Source: Streptomyces hokutonensis
GTDB lineage: Bacteria > Actinomycetota > Actinomycetes > Streptomycetales > Streptomycetaceae
Length of the DNA: 64,000 nt
Reading direction: 5' to 3'
Assembly: GCF_000376565.1 (NCBI RefSeq)
Contig: NZ_BARG01000031.1
Location: forward strand, 186,001 to 250,000
In this document: in pieces, positions 27,253-35,865 of the stretch
Layout: each line of letters begins with the position of its first letter
How positions within the stretch are numbered: the stretch's first letter is position 1
Program-made: the position numbers and the translations under genes
Notes under the pieces: generated by a model
The model's database searches: none
Told to the model about the DNA's origin: nothing
Seen by the model: the letters and a program-made list of their open reading frames with translations, nothing else

Positions 27253-28134
27253 CTACAGGTCGAGCTGGTACTCCACCGCCCGATGTGTCGGCAGATAGCC
27301 GAGCGCGTCGTTCACCGCACGCATGGGCGCGTTGCCGTCCGCCGTGTCCGTGAGCAACCCGGCCAGCAGCGGGTGGAGTTGACGCGCCCGCTGGATCGAG
27401 GCGGCCTTCATCCAGTGGGCGAGACCGCGGCCACGGTGGGCGGGCAGTACGGCCGTTCCGTAGTGCTGCGCGTCGCCGCGTCCGTCGCCCGGCACGACCA
27501 GTTCGGAGAAGCCGACGACCCGGCCGTCGGTGGTGTCCACGGCGGCGACGGTGTGCAGGAGTTCCCCGCGGCGCGCGACCGCCTCGGCCGCCGCGACCAG
27601 TCGTTCCACATCCCATGCGACGGTGCCGTAGTCGGTGTCCTGCATCGGCATGTCGTCCATCGCGCTGCGCGACTCGGCGTAGGAACGGGCGAGTTGGGCC
27701 GGAACCGTGCCGTGCCATTCCGTCAACTCGTAGCCGGGGTGCGGGCGTTGGGCATGCTTGCCGATCACCGTGAGATCCGCGTCGGCCAGTGACAGTCGGG
27801 CGTACGTCAGGGTCAGTACCGGACGGAAGCCGCGGGCCGGCAGGAACTCGTCCGCGGGTGAACCCTGTTGGGTCTGGGTGACGATCGAGCGCCGGCCCTC
27901 CGCCCGGGCGGCGGTTGTCGCGGCCTCCAACAACCGGGTGCCGATGCCCTGTCGACGCTCGGCGGGGTGGACCGAGAGCTCCAGTTCACCGAGATGCGCC
28001 TGCCCCTCCTTGAGGAACAGGCGCAGCGAAGCCGACCCGACGGGTACGCCGTCGCCGTCCTGGGCGAGCCAGACGAGACGACGGCTCGACGGGCCGGACT
28101 CCGGATCGACGAGCGGGATGACGCGTGGTGACAA
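27253..28134 (-). CDS. Tandem-GNAT acetyltransferase
   Basis: This 293-residue protein carries two GNAT domains, the first with LSVHPAERRQGIGTRLLEAA (about 52-71) and the second with TAVLPAHRGRGLAHWMKAA (about 225-243). The duplicated layout recalls mycothiol synthase-type and other two-domain GNATs, but the substrate cannot be assigned. It starts at a TTG supported by GGAG six bases upstream. It is 101 bases downstream of the GlsB-like gene, with a hairpin between. Confidence 0.75.
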   Translation of the reverse strand: MSPRVIPLVDPESGPSSRRLVWLAQDGDGVPVGSASLRLFLKEGQAHLGELELSVHPAERRQGIGTRLLEAATTAARAEGRRSIVTQTQQGSPADEFLPARGFRPVLTLTYARLSLADADLTVIGKHAQRPHPGYELTEWHGTVPAQLARSYAESRSAMDDMPMQDTDYGTVAWDVERLVAAAEAVARRGELLHTVAAVDTTDGRVVGFSELVVPGDGRGDAQHYGTAVLPAHRGRGLAHWMKAASIQRARQLHPLLAGLLTDTADGNAPMRAVNDALGYLPTHRAVEYQLDL

Positions 28135-28165
28135 GAGTTCTCCGGGAGGGATACGCGAAGCACGG

Positions 28166-28206
28166 GACCGGGCGGCGGGCTCGCAGTAGCTTGCCGCCGC
28201 CGGGTC
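28166..28206 (-). terminator. Hairpin after the GlsB-like gene
   Basis: GACCGGGCGGCGG (28166-28178) pairs with CCGCCGCCGGGTC (28194-28206) with one slipped base around a 15-base loop. It lies 30 bases past the GlsB-like stop and just upstream of the tandem-GNAT start. Confidence 0.55.
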
Positions 28207-28235
28207 TCACCCGCAACGCAATTCCCGTCCCCCGC

Positions 28236-28499
28236 TCAGCGGCGCACCCTCGTCCGGTCCAGCGCGGCGATGCCCACGGCCGCCAGGCCGATCTGGATGA
28301 GCCACTCGATCCAGTCGATGCCCTTCGTGTCGGCGACCCCCAGGCCAGAAGCGATCGCCGCGCCGAGCAGCGCGGCCACGATGCCGACCACGATCGTCAG
28401 CACGACGCCGATGTGCTGACGCCCCGGAACGACGAGCCGTCCCAGCACGCCAATGATGATGCCGATGATGATGGCACTGATGATGCCCGAGATCTCCAT
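28236..28499 (-). CDS. GlsB/YeaQ/YmgE-family stress-response membrane protein
   Basis: This 87-residue protein is almost entirely three hydrophobic helices with family glycines (IISAIIIGIIIGVLGRLVVPGRQ, then IVVGIVAALLGAAIA and WLIQIGLAAVGIAAL). The family is also called transglycosylase-associated, although it has no known catalytic activity, and is often stress-induced. GGGGCGGAG precedes the ATG. No sigma-B-type promoter could be matched confidently upstream. Confidence 0.85.
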   Translation of the reverse strand: MEISGIISAIIIGIIIGVLGRLVVPGRQHIGVVLTIVVGIVAALLGAAIASGLGVADTKGIDWIEWLIQIGLAAVGIAALDRTRVRR

Positions 28500-28639
28500 C
28501 TCCGCCCCTCTTTGTCGATGTCCTCGCTCTCACCTTGTGCCCGCTGCGGGCTCGGCCACTCCGCCGAGTTCTGTCGGCTGTTATTGCCACGACTTTCTGT
28601 TCACGACCCCTTCATGCCATGTACCTTTCAATCGTTCAA

Positions 28640-28675
28640 CGCGTGTAGAAGTCCCCCACTACCGTTCTACGCGCG
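28640..28675. promoter_or_regulatory. Imperfect inverted repeat upstream of the secreted GIFT-like protein
   Basis: CGCGTGTAGAA (28640-28650) and TTCTACGCGCG (28665-28675) match as reverse complements at 10 of 11 positions across 14 bases. The repeat ends 53 bases before the next start codon and may be an operator or a leader hairpin. A weak PHO-box-like pair (GTTCACG at 28599, CTTCATG at 28610) lies further upstream. Confidence 0.35.
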
Positions 28676-28728
28676 CAGATCAGGCGCCCGCACCGCACCT
28701 TTCCCATCCCCTCACGGAGGTTCGCCGG

Positions 28729-30156
28729 ATGCTTGGATCCAGAAGATCCCGCCGCAGACTCACCACCGCCCTCGCCGGCCTGGGACTTTTCGTCACGGGG
28801 GCGGCCCTCCAGGTCACCACGACGGCCACGCCCGCGCACGCGGCCACCACCCACCGCATCCTGTTCGACGACGGCCACGCCGAGGAGGCGGGCAACGCGG
28901 ACTGGATCATCTCCACCAGCAAGCCCGACCCGCTGGCCCAGGACTCCTCCCCGTCCGCCGAGACCGACTGGACCGGGGCGCTCTCCTCGTGGGGCGTCGC
29001 CCTGCAGAAGACCGGCAGCTACAGCCTGAAGACCGCCACCAGCGCGCTCACGTACGGCGGTTCGTCGACGACCGACCTGTCGAACTTCGACACGCTGGTC
29101 CTGCCCGAGCCCAACACGCTGTTCACGACGGCCGAGAAGACCGCGATCATGACGTTCGTCCAGAACGGCGGCGGCCTGTTCATGATCTCCGACCACACCG
29201 GCGCCGACCGCAACAGCGACGGCGAGGACGCGGTCGAGATCCTCAACGACCTGATGACCAACAACAGCGTCGACTCGACCGACCCGTTCGGCTTCTCCAT
29301 CGACACCCTCGACATCAGCTCCGGCTACCCCGCCGCGATCAGCGACAGCAGCAACGCGGTCCTGAACGGCGCCTTCGGCACGGTCACCAAGAGCCTGATC
29401 GCCGACGGCACCACGGCCACGCTCAAGCCCGCCGACAACGCGAACGTCAAGGGCCTTGTGTACCGCAGCGGTTACTCCGGCAACACCGGCGCGTTCTTCG
29501 CGACCAGTACCTTCGGCAGCGGCCGCGTCGCCTTCTGGGGCGACAGCTCGCCCATCGACGACGGCACCGGCCAGTCCGGCAACACGCTCTACGACGGCTG
29601 GAACGACACCGGCGCCACCAATGCCGCCCTCGCCCTCAACGCCACCGCGTGGCTGGCCGGCGACGGCAGCACCGGCGGCGGAGGTGGCGGAGGCGGTGGC
29701 ACCTGCACCGCCGCGCAGCTGCTCGGCAACCCGGGCTTCGAGTCCGGCAACACCACCTGGACCGCCAGCAGCGGTGTCATCACCAACTCCAGCAGCGAGG
29801 CCGCCCGCACCGGCTCCTACAAGGCCTGGCTCGACGGCTACGGATCGGCCCACACCGACACCCTGTCCCAGTCGGTGACCATCCCGTCCGGCTGCTCCGC
29901 GACCCTCAGCTTCTATCTGCACGTGGACACCGCGGAGACCACCACCAGCACCGCCTACGACAAGCTGACGGTCACCGCCGGATCCACCACCCTGGCCACG
30001 TACTCGAACCTGAACGCGGCCTCCGGATACGTCCTGAAGTCCTTCGACGTCTCCTCCCTGGCCGGCACCACCGCCACGATCAAGTTCAGCGGCGTCGAAG
30101 GGTCCACCCTCCAGACGTCGTTCGTCATCGACGACACCGCGCTCAACGTCAGCTGA
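28729..30156 (+). CDS. Secreted protein: GIFT/GATase-like domain plus binding module
   Basis: This 475-residue exported protein has a signal peptide ending near AHAATTHRI. Residues about 40-310 look like a GATase-like (GIFT/DUF4350-type) fold, with ILFDDGHAEEAGNADWII, FDTLVLPEPNTLFT and the GGGLFMISDHTGAD loop. A Gly-rich linker (nine glycines near residue 325) leads to a beta-sandwich module beginning LLGNPGFESG that is common at the C-terminus of Streptomyces secreted hydrolases. The catalytic role is unknown. GGAGG lies eight bases before the ATG, and a classic terminator follows the stop. Confidence 0.75.
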   Translation: MLGSRRSRRRLTTALAGLGLFVTGAALQVTTTATPAHAATTHRILFDDGHAEEAGNADWIISTSKPDPLAQDSSPSAETDWTGALSSWGVALQKTGSYSLKTATSALTYGGSSTTDLSNFDTLVLPEPNTLFTTAEKTAIMTFVQNGGGLFMISDHTGADRNSDGEDAVEILNDLMTNNSVDSTDPFGFSIDTLDISSGYPAAISDSSNAVLNGAFGTVTKSLIADGTTATLKPADNANVKGLVYRSGYSGNTGAFFATSTFGSGRVAFWGDSSPIDDGTGQSGNTLYDGWNDTGATNAALALNATAWLAGDGSTGGGGGGGGGTCTAAQLLGNPGFESGNTTWTASSGVITNSSSEAARTGSYKAWLDGYGSAHTDTLSQSVTIPSGCSATLSFYLHVDTAETTTSTAYDKLTVTAGSTTLATYSNLNAASGYVLKSFDVSSLAGTTATIKFSGVEGSTLQTSFVIDDTALNVS

Positions 30157-30165
30157 CGACGACCG

Positions 30166-30200
30166 GTGGGGCCCGGCGGCGGCCGGGCCCCACGGGTTTT
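30166..30200. terminator. Intrinsic terminator with T tract, shared by convergent genes
   Basis: GTGGGGCCCGG (30166-30176) pairs perfectly with CCGGGCCCCAC (30183-30193) around a 6-base loop, followed by GGGTTTT (30194-30200) on the plus strand. It ends the secreted-protein transcript and lies just past the convergent glucosaminidase stop, so it may serve both. Confidence 0.85.
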
Positions 30201-30207
30201 CAGGTGT

Positions 30208-32919
30208 TCACGCCGCCGGGACGGTCAGTTCCGGTGTGTTCCAGCCGGAGACCCGCACCCGGGGCGCGGACCCGTGCAGTTCGGACGTCCGGTAGGTCAC
30301 CGTCAGCGTCTTCGACTCCCCGGGCCACAGGCTCACTTCGTTGTCGGACCACGTCACCGGAAGCACCGGCTTGCCCGCCGAGTCCACGAGATGGACGTCG
30401 GTGAGGAGTGAAGGAGTCCTCCCCTTCCCGGAGTTGCGCACCGTGACCGTCGTGGTCGAGGTGCCGTCCTTGCCCGCTGCGGTCGACGCCGTCGCCGAAA
30501 CCGGCACCTGCGCCATCGAGTTGAGCCCCTTGAGATCGGCGTAGCTCGTCGTCGGCGTGTAGTACCAGTCGGTGTGCGCCCAGTCGAGCGTGTCGGGCTC
30601 GGCGGAGAGCCAGTACACGTTCCGGCTCACCTCTTTGCCGGACGCGTCGCTCAGCGTCAGCCGCACCAGGTACGTCGTCGACAGTCCGGCCACCGACGAG
30701 GGCAGGGTGAGCGCGGTGCTGTGCGCGCCGCCGCCGGAGACCGTCACCCCGGCCACCTGCTTGTCGTACTTCTGCGTGCCGTCCGTGTTGAACAGCGTTG
30801 CCCGCGCCGTGAGTTGCGAGACGGACGCGTTCCGGTTGTTCACCACCACGACCGAGCGGTTGTCGTAGGAGTACTGGATGTGCAGCGGTTCGTTCGCCTT
30901 CTTCGCGCCGAAGTAGGCGCCGCCCTGGTCGAGGTAACGGTCCATCAACTGCCAGTGCAGGGAGGTCCAGCCGCTGTTGAACATCCAGTAGACGACTCCG
31001 GTCGCCGGCTTCGAGGCGTCGGTGGCGTTGCGCTCGTACGCCTCGAACTGGGCGCGCACGTTCTCGTACTGGGCGAGCTGGGCCTTGCGGACGTAGTCGG
31101 TGAGGCTCGTCGGCGGTCCGTAGCGGCCGGTGAGAGCGTTGTCGTAGAGCTTGAGGGTGTTGAAGACCGGGGACGGGGAGCGGTGGTACTGCTTGGCGCC
31201 CGGGTCCTTCCAGAGGGTGGCCAGTTCGGCCGGGGTCATCATGCGGCGCAGGGTGTCGAGGGTGGGGATGTCGGGGCCCGCGCTGGTCTCGGAGTTGAAG
31301 CCGGTGGCGCCGCCCTCGCGCTTGGCGTACCAGTAGTCGGGCGGGATCCAGTCGTACGGGCCGGTCATCTTCATGCCCGAACTGCCGCTGACGGGTGAGG
31401 AGTTGTCGGAGGCGGCGGCGACCGCCGGGGTCTTCCAGTCGGCCGCCTTCAGCGCGTCGAGATAGGTCTTCTCGATTGTCGCGTCGGGGGCGAAGTCGCT
31501 GCCGATGAGGAACGAGATCACGCTCGGGTGGTCGCGCAGCCGGGCGGCCTCGGCGGCCATCGACGCCTTGGCGACCGGATAGTCGGCGGCGGTCCACTTG
31601 TCGCCGGTCTCGTCGCCGTTGACCTGGCCCTCCCACTTGTCGCAGCACTCCCAGCCGGGGAGGGTGAGGATGCCGTAGCGGTCGGCCAGGTCGAAGAACT
31701 CGTCCGGCTCGATGTGCCCTTCCAGGCGGATGGTGTTCAGGCCCAGGTCGAGGGCGTACTTCAGGCGGTCCTCGACGTAGGTCCGGTCCCAGCGCAAGAA
31801 CTCGTCCGGCGACCAACCGCCGCCCTTGATCAGCAACTTGCGGCCGTTGATCCGGTACTGGCGGGCGCCGTCGGGGTTCAGCGGGGCCTGGACGTCGCGG
31901 ATGCCGAAGGTCTGGTGCGCGGTGTCGGAGGGGGTGCCGTTGACGGAGGCGGTGAGGTCGAGGCCGTAGAGCGGCTGGCCGCCCATGCCGGCCGGCCACC
32001 ACACCTTCGGGGAGTCCAGGCGGACGGCGAAGGTGACGGTCTTCGTCTGGTGTGCGGCGAGGGAGACGGTCGTGGCGAAGGTCCTGCTGTCGATGCTGCC
32101 GCCGACCTGCGCGGTGACGGGCGCGTTCGTGTCGTTGCGTGCCTGCGCCTTGACCGTGAGGTCGGCGGTGGCGAGCGACGGGACGGCCAGTTCGGTCACC
32201 ACATGTGCGTCGCGCAGGGCGACCGGGCCGCCGCGACGGACGAGGACGTCACGGACGATGCCCATGTTCTGGTCGGGCGGCGGCTGGAGCCAGTCGATCC
32301 AGCCCATGGTGAGGTTCTTGTTCGGGTCGTTCGGCCGAATGCGGAAGGCGACCGTGTTCGTGCCGGAGCGGACGAGCGAGGTGACGTCCAACTCGTGTTG
32401 TGTGTAGGCGCCGTTGACGTCGGCGGACTTGGCGATCTGCTTGCCGTTGACGTAGACGTCGGCCGCCGAGATCACCCCGCTGAAGTCGAGGTAGGTGCGC
32501 CGGGTGAGGTCCGAGACCGTGAAGTCGCTGCGGTACCACCACGGGACCTCGAAGGCGGCCTTCGGGATCTTCCGCTGGTTGGTCGAGTAGAAGGGGTCGG
32601 CGTACACGCCGTCGGCGATCAGGGCCGCGAGGACCGTCGAGCGCGCGCCGGCCGGGTACCAGCCGGTCGCCCGATAGCCGGGGGAGGAGACGGCCGCGGG
32701 GGAGTCGGTGACCTTGGCGGACGACTGGATCGCGTAGCCGGACAGCGGGGTGGCGCTTCCGGCGGTCGGGCGTACGGCGGTCACGGGGGCCCGGGTGGGC
32801 GACGGCTCCCGGGCTCCCGCCCACGCGCTGGTGGTGAGGGTGCCGAGCAGGCCGAGGGCCACGGCGGCCGTGGTGAGACGGCTTCCGAGCAGTGGGGGGA
32901 CGGCGGGGCGGTGGAACAC
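30208..32919 (-). CDS. csxA: Secreted exo-beta-D-glucosaminidase (GH2, CsxA-like)
   Basis: This 903-residue secreted glycosidase should release glucosamine from the non-reducing end of chitosan oligosaccharides. It has a signal peptide, an N-terminal sugar-binding fold (RTYLDFSGVISAADVYVNG), GH2 immunoglobulin-like domains, a TIM barrel, and C-terminal beta domains. By analogy with Amycolatopsis CsxA, Asp475 in IGSDFAPD is the acid/base and Glu544 in NSETSAG the nucleophile. It lacks an obvious C-terminal CBM35. GTG at 32919 has GGAG five bases upstream. A 17-bp ROK-type operator lies 22-38 bases before the start, and the ROK gene is next upstream. Confidence 0.9.
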   Translation of the reverse strand: MFHRPAVPPLLGSRLTTAAVALGLLGTLTTSAWAGAREPSPTRAPVTAVRPTAGSATPLSGYAIQSSAKVTDSPAAVSSPGYRATGWYPAGARSTVLAALIADGVYADPFYSTNQRKIPKAAFEVPWWYRSDFTVSDLTRRTYLDFSGVISAADVYVNGKQIAKSADVNGAYTQHELDVTSLVRSGTNTVAFRIRPNDPNKNLTMGWIDWLQPPPDQNMGIVRDVLVRRGGPVALRDAHVVTELAVPSLATADLTVKAQARNDTNAPVTAQVGGSIDSRTFATTVSLAAHQTKTVTFAVRLDSPKVWWPAGMGGQPLYGLDLTASVNGTPSDTAHQTFGIRDVQAPLNPDGARQYRINGRKLLIKGGGWSPDEFLRWDRTYVEDRLKYALDLGLNTIRLEGHIEPDEFFDLADRYGILTLPGWECCDKWEGQVNGDETGDKWTAADYPVAKASMAAEAARLRDHPSVISFLIGSDFAPDATIEKTYLDALKAADWKTPAVAAASDNSSPVSGSSGMKMTGPYDWIPPDYWYAKREGGATGFNSETSAGPDIPTLDTLRRMMTPAELATLWKDPGAKQYHRSPSPVFNTLKLYDNALTGRYGPPTSLTDYVRKAQLAQYENVRAQFEAYERNATDASKPATGVVYWMFNSGWTSLHWQLMDRYLDQGGAYFGAKKANEPLHIQYSYDNRSVVVVNNRNASVSQLTARATLFNTDGTQKYDKQVAGVTVSGGGAHSTALTLPSSVAGLSTTYLVRLTLSDASGKEVSRNVYWLSAEPDTLDWAHTDWYYTPTTSYADLKGLNSMAQVPVSATASTAAGKDGTSTTTVTVRNSGKGRTPSLLTDVHLVDSAGKPVLPVTWSDNEVSLWPGESKTLTVTYRTSELHGSAPRVRVSGWNTPELTVPAA

Positions 32920-32940
32920 GGGGACTCCAGCCTCGTCAAG

Positions 32941-32957
32941 TTAGGAAACTTTACTAA
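32941..32957. promoter_or_regulatory. ROK-type operator in the glucosaminidase promoter
   Basis: Read on the gene's strand the site is TTAGTAAAGTTTCCTAA, a 17-bp near-palindrome with one mismatched pair. It lies 22-38 bases upstream of the GTG. The gene next door encodes a ROK repressor, and a related site (12 of 17 identical) precedes that gene. Streptomyces CsnR-type ROK repressors act on similar AT-rich palindromes. Confidence 0.65.
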
Positions 32958-33023
32958 CTGCGACAGAAGGTAGGCCGGACGATGGGGCGTGTCAATCACC
33001 GCTGCCCGTGGGTGAGTTGTCCA

Positions 33024-33112
33024 GGACGCCGGGCGGTGCTGGTGGGGGAAGCTGTTCGGGACGCCGAATGGTGCTGGCGGGCGAAGGCGTTCAGGACGCC
33101 GAACGGCGCTCG
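33024..33112. repeat. 35-bp imperfect tandem repeat, about 2.5 copies
   Basis: GGACGCC recurs at 33024, 33059 and 33094, exactly 35 bases apart. Copies one and two agree at 27 of 35 positions. The third, partial copy runs into the last codons of the ROK gene, so the repeat seems to have grown from that gene's 3' end. Confidence 0.6.
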
Positions 33113-34293
33113 AAGACGAGGTCCCGGGCCGTGCCCAGCGCGGTGGCCACCGCGCCCAGCAGCACCGCGTCCTCGCCCAGCGCGCTCGGCACGATCTTCG
33201 GCCGCAGCGGAGTGAGGGCGCGCAGGTTCTCCCGCACCGGACGGAGCAGCAGATCCACGCTGTGCCCGACCCCGCCGCCCAGGACGACCAGGTCCGGATC
33301 GAGCACCGCCGCGGCGGCGGCCACCGTGTGCGCGATCCGCTCGCCCTCCAGCTCAACTGCCTTGACGGCCGCGGGATTTCCCTGCCGGGCCGCGTCGAAC
33401 ACGGCCTTCGCGGTGAGCTGCTGCCCGGTCATGCCGAACATCCGGGCCGCCTCGACGACGGCCACCCCGGAGACCGCGTCCTCCAGCGTCTCCGGCTTCT
33501 GCTGCCCCGGCCACGGCAGGAACCCGATCTCCCCGGCCCCGCCGTGCGCCCCCGTGAACAGCCGCCCCTCGCTGACCACACCCATGCCGAGCCCGGTGCC
33601 GATCATGATGTAGGCGAACAGCCGGCTGCCCGCGCCGACGCCGTACGTGTACTCGCCCAGCGCCGCGAGATTGGCGTCGTTGTGCACCTCCAGCGGGACG
33701 CCCAGGTCCTCCCGCATCCGGTCGAACAGCCCCGCCCGGCCCCAGCCCGGCAGATGCATCGCGTACCGCACCCGCCGCCGCTGTTCGTCGTACACACCCG
33801 GCGTTCCGACCACGGCGTGCACCACCGCGGCCGGTGCGACCTCGGAGTTCGCGACGACCTGGTGCGCGGTGGCGACCACCAGCTCGGCCATCGCGCCCGA
33901 GCTGCGCGCCCGGTTGCGGACGTCGGCGCGGGCCACCACCTCGCCGTCCAGATTGGCCACCGCGACCCGCAGCCAGCTGCGCCCGACGTCGATCCCGAGC
34001 GCGTAGCCGGCGGCCGGATCGGGGGCGTAGAGGACGGCGGTCCGGCCGCGCTCGGGGGCGCGGGTGCCGACCTCGTGGACCAGGCCCGCCTCCGCGAGGG
34101 CGGCGAGCGCGCTGGAGACCGTCGGCTTCGACAGGCCTGTCTCGCGGGCGAGTTGGGCGCGCGAGGCGGCACCGGAGGTGCGCAGGCGGTCGAGCAGCAG
34201 CCGCGCGTTCGTACTGCGCAGCCGCTGACGGCTCCACGGCTGGTCCGGTCGGTCCACGGCGTCACTGGCGGGCATCGCATCATTCTCCGGCAT
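33091..34293 (-). CDS. ROK-family transcriptional repressor
   Basis: This protein of about 400 residues has an N-terminal winged helix (STNARLLLDRLRTSGAASRAQLARETGLSKPTVSSALAALAEAG) and a sugar-kinase-like ROK domain (ALGIDVGRSWLRVAVANLDG, later VHNDANLAALGEY and GTGLGMGVV). The zinc site normally seen as CxCGxxGCxE is missing: the region reads EIGFLPWPGQQKPETLEDAVSG, with Phe where ROK proteins usually have His. It may therefore sense ligand without zinc. ATG at 34293 or 34275 are both possible; the first places the upstream operator at the same distance as in the glucosaminidase gene. It likely represses itself, the glucosaminidase and perhaps the divergent permease in response to glucosamine oligosaccharides. 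Confidence 0.88.
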   Translation of the reverse strand: MPENDAMPASDAVDRPDQPWSRQRLRSTNARLLLDRLRTSGAASRAQLARETGLSKPTVSSALAALAEAGLVHEVGTRAPERGRTAVLYAPDPAAGYALGIDVGRSWLRVAVANLDGEVVARADVRNRARSSGAMAELVVATAHQVVANSEVAPAAVVHAVVGTPGVYDEQRRRVRYAMHLPGWGRAGLFDRMREDLGVPLEVHNDANLAALGEYTYGVGAGSRLFAYIMIGTGLGMGVVSEGRLFTGAHGGAGEIGFLPWPGQQKPETLEDAVSGVAVVEAARMFGMTGQQLTAKAVFDAARQGNPAAVKAVELEGERIAHTVAAAAAVLDPDLVVLGGGVGHSVDLLLRPVRENLRALTPLRPKIVPSALGEDAVLLGAVATALGTARDLVFERRSAS

Positions 34294-34315
34294 CCGGGAC
34301 AGCCTCTTGACGAGT

Positions 34316-34332
34316 CTAGTAAGGCTCCTTAA
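34316..34332. promoter_or_regulatory. Second ROK-type operator, ROK/permease divergent promoter
   Basis: CTAGTAAGGCTCCTTAA matches the operator of the glucosaminidase gene at 12 of 17 positions. It starts 23 bases upstream of the ROK ATG at 34293, almost the same spacing as the first site, and lies 84 bases before the divergent permease start. Confidence 0.5.
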
Positions 34333-34416
34333 CTTTATCGCCCAGTCAGCCACCGGATACCGGCCCGCACGCCGCACCCCGCTTCCCCCGAGTCACGCAC
34401 CCCCTCAGGAGCCCCC

Positions 34417-35865
34417 ATGTCCGGTAGTCCGCCCCCAGAAGGCGGCTTCGTCCGTCGCGTCGGCCTCTTCCAGGCCACCGCCATCAACATGAGCCAGATG
34501 TGCGGCATCGGGCCGTTCGTGACCATCCCGCTCATGGTCGCCGCGTTCGGCGGCCCGCAGGCGGTGATCGGCTTCGTCGCGGGCGCGATCCTCGCCCTCG
34601 CCGACGGGCTCGTCTGGGCCGAGCTGGGCGCCGCGATGCCCGGCTCCGGCGGCAGCTACGTCTATCTCCGCCAGGCCTTCCAGTACCGCACCGGCCGGCT
34701 GATGCCGTTCCTGTTCGTCTGGACCGCGATGCTCTTCATCCCGCTGATCATGTCGACCGGCGTGGTCGGCTTCGTGCAGTATCTCGGCTATCTGGCACCG
34801 GACTTGGGCAAGACGTCGGGCGACCTCATCGGCCTCGGAGTGATCGCGCTGGTGATCCTGCTCCTCTGGCGGGGTATCGAGAACATCGCCCGCATCACCG
34901 CCGTGATGTGGACCGTGATGATCGCCTCGGTGTTCCTGGTGATCCTGGCCGCCGCCACCCACTTCAGCGCCGACCTCGCCTTCACCTACCCGGCACACGC
35001 CTTCGACCTGGGCAGCAACACCTTCTGGCTCGGCTTCGCCGGCGGCCTGACCATCGGCATCTACGACTACCTCGGCTACAACACCACCGCCTACATGGGC
35101 GCCGAGATCAAGGACCCCGGCCGCACCCTGCCGCGCTCCATCCTGTTCTCCATCGTCGGCATCATGGCGATCTACCTCATGCTCCAGATCGGCACCCTCG
35201 GCGTCATCGACTGGCAGCGGATGACCCACGCGAACGACATCGCCTCCACCTCGGTGGCCTCGGCGGTCCTGGAGAAGACCTGGGGCAAGGGCGCCGCCGA
35301 CACGGTCACCGTCCTGATCCTGATCACCGCCTTCGCCTCGGTCTTCACGGGCCTGCTCGGCGGCTCCCGGGTGCCCTACGACGCGGCCCGCGAACGCGTC
35401 TTCTTCCGCCCCTACGCCAAGCTCCACCCCAAACACCGCTTCCCGATGCTGGGCCTGGCCACCATGGGCGTGATCACGGCGATCGGCTTCCTCATCGGCC
35501 GCCACACCGACCTCGCGACCCTGATCCAGCTCCTCACCACGGTCATGGTCATCGTCCAGGCGCTGGCCCAGATCATCGCGCTGACGGTCCTGCGCAAACG
35601 CCAGCCGACCCTCCGCCGCCCCTACCGCATGTGGCTCTACCCCGTGCCGAGCATCGTCGCCTTCGTCGGCTGGTGCGTGATCTACGGCTACGCCGACAAG
35701 AACTCCCCGGGCCGCCACCCCATCGAGTGGTCCCTCGCCTGGCTCGCCCTCGGCTGCGTCGCGTTCGTCGTCTGGGCCCGCTTCGAGAAGGTGTGGCCGT
35801 TCGGCCCGAAGGAGATCACGGAGGAGTACCTCACGGAGACCGTGCCCGAACCCGCCGCTCCCTGA
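34417..35865 (+). CDS. APC-family amino acid permease
   Basis: This 482-residue protein has about 12 transmembrane helices and APC features: FQATAINMSQMCGIGPFVTIPLM in helix 1, EIKDPGRTLPRSILFSI after helix 6, and GSRVPYDAARERVFFRPYAKLHP before helix 9. Substrate is not assignable; amino acids or polyamines are usual. CAGGAG lies upstream of the ATG. It is divergent from the ROK gene and shares its operator region, which would be an unexpected link between glucosamine sensing and amino-compound import. Confidence 0.85.
   Translation: MSGSPPPEGGFVRRVGLFQATAINMSQMCGIGPFVTIPLMVAAFGGPQAVIGFVAGAILALADGLVWAELGAAMPGSGGSYVYLRQAFQYRTGRLMPFLFVWTAMLFIPLIMSTGVVGFVQYLGYLAPDLGKTSGDLIGLGVIALVILLLWRGIENIARITAVMWTVMIASVFLVILAAATHFSADLAFTYPAHAFDLGSNTFWLGFAGGLTIGIYDYLGYNTTAYMGAEIKDPGRTLPRSILFSIVGIMAIYLMLQIGTLGVIDWQRMTHANDIASTSVASAVLEKTWGKGAADTVTVLILITAFASVFTGLLGGSRVPYDAARERVFFRPYAKLHPKHRFPMLGLATMGVITAIGFLIGRHTDLATLIQLLTTVMVIVQALAQIIALTVLRKRQPTLRRPYRMWLYPVPSIVAFVGWCVIYGYADKNSPGRHPIEWSLAWLALGCVAFVVWARFEKVWPFGPKEITEEYLTETVPEPAAP

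Noticed and set aside
28599..28616. PHO-box-like pair before the GIFT-like gene
   Set aside because: The second unit (CTTCATG) matches only 4 of 7 positions; too weak to list as its own site.
33024..33112. Tandem repeat considered as CRISPR
   Set aside because: Copies are directly adjacent with no spacers and are imperfect; no cas genes are near.
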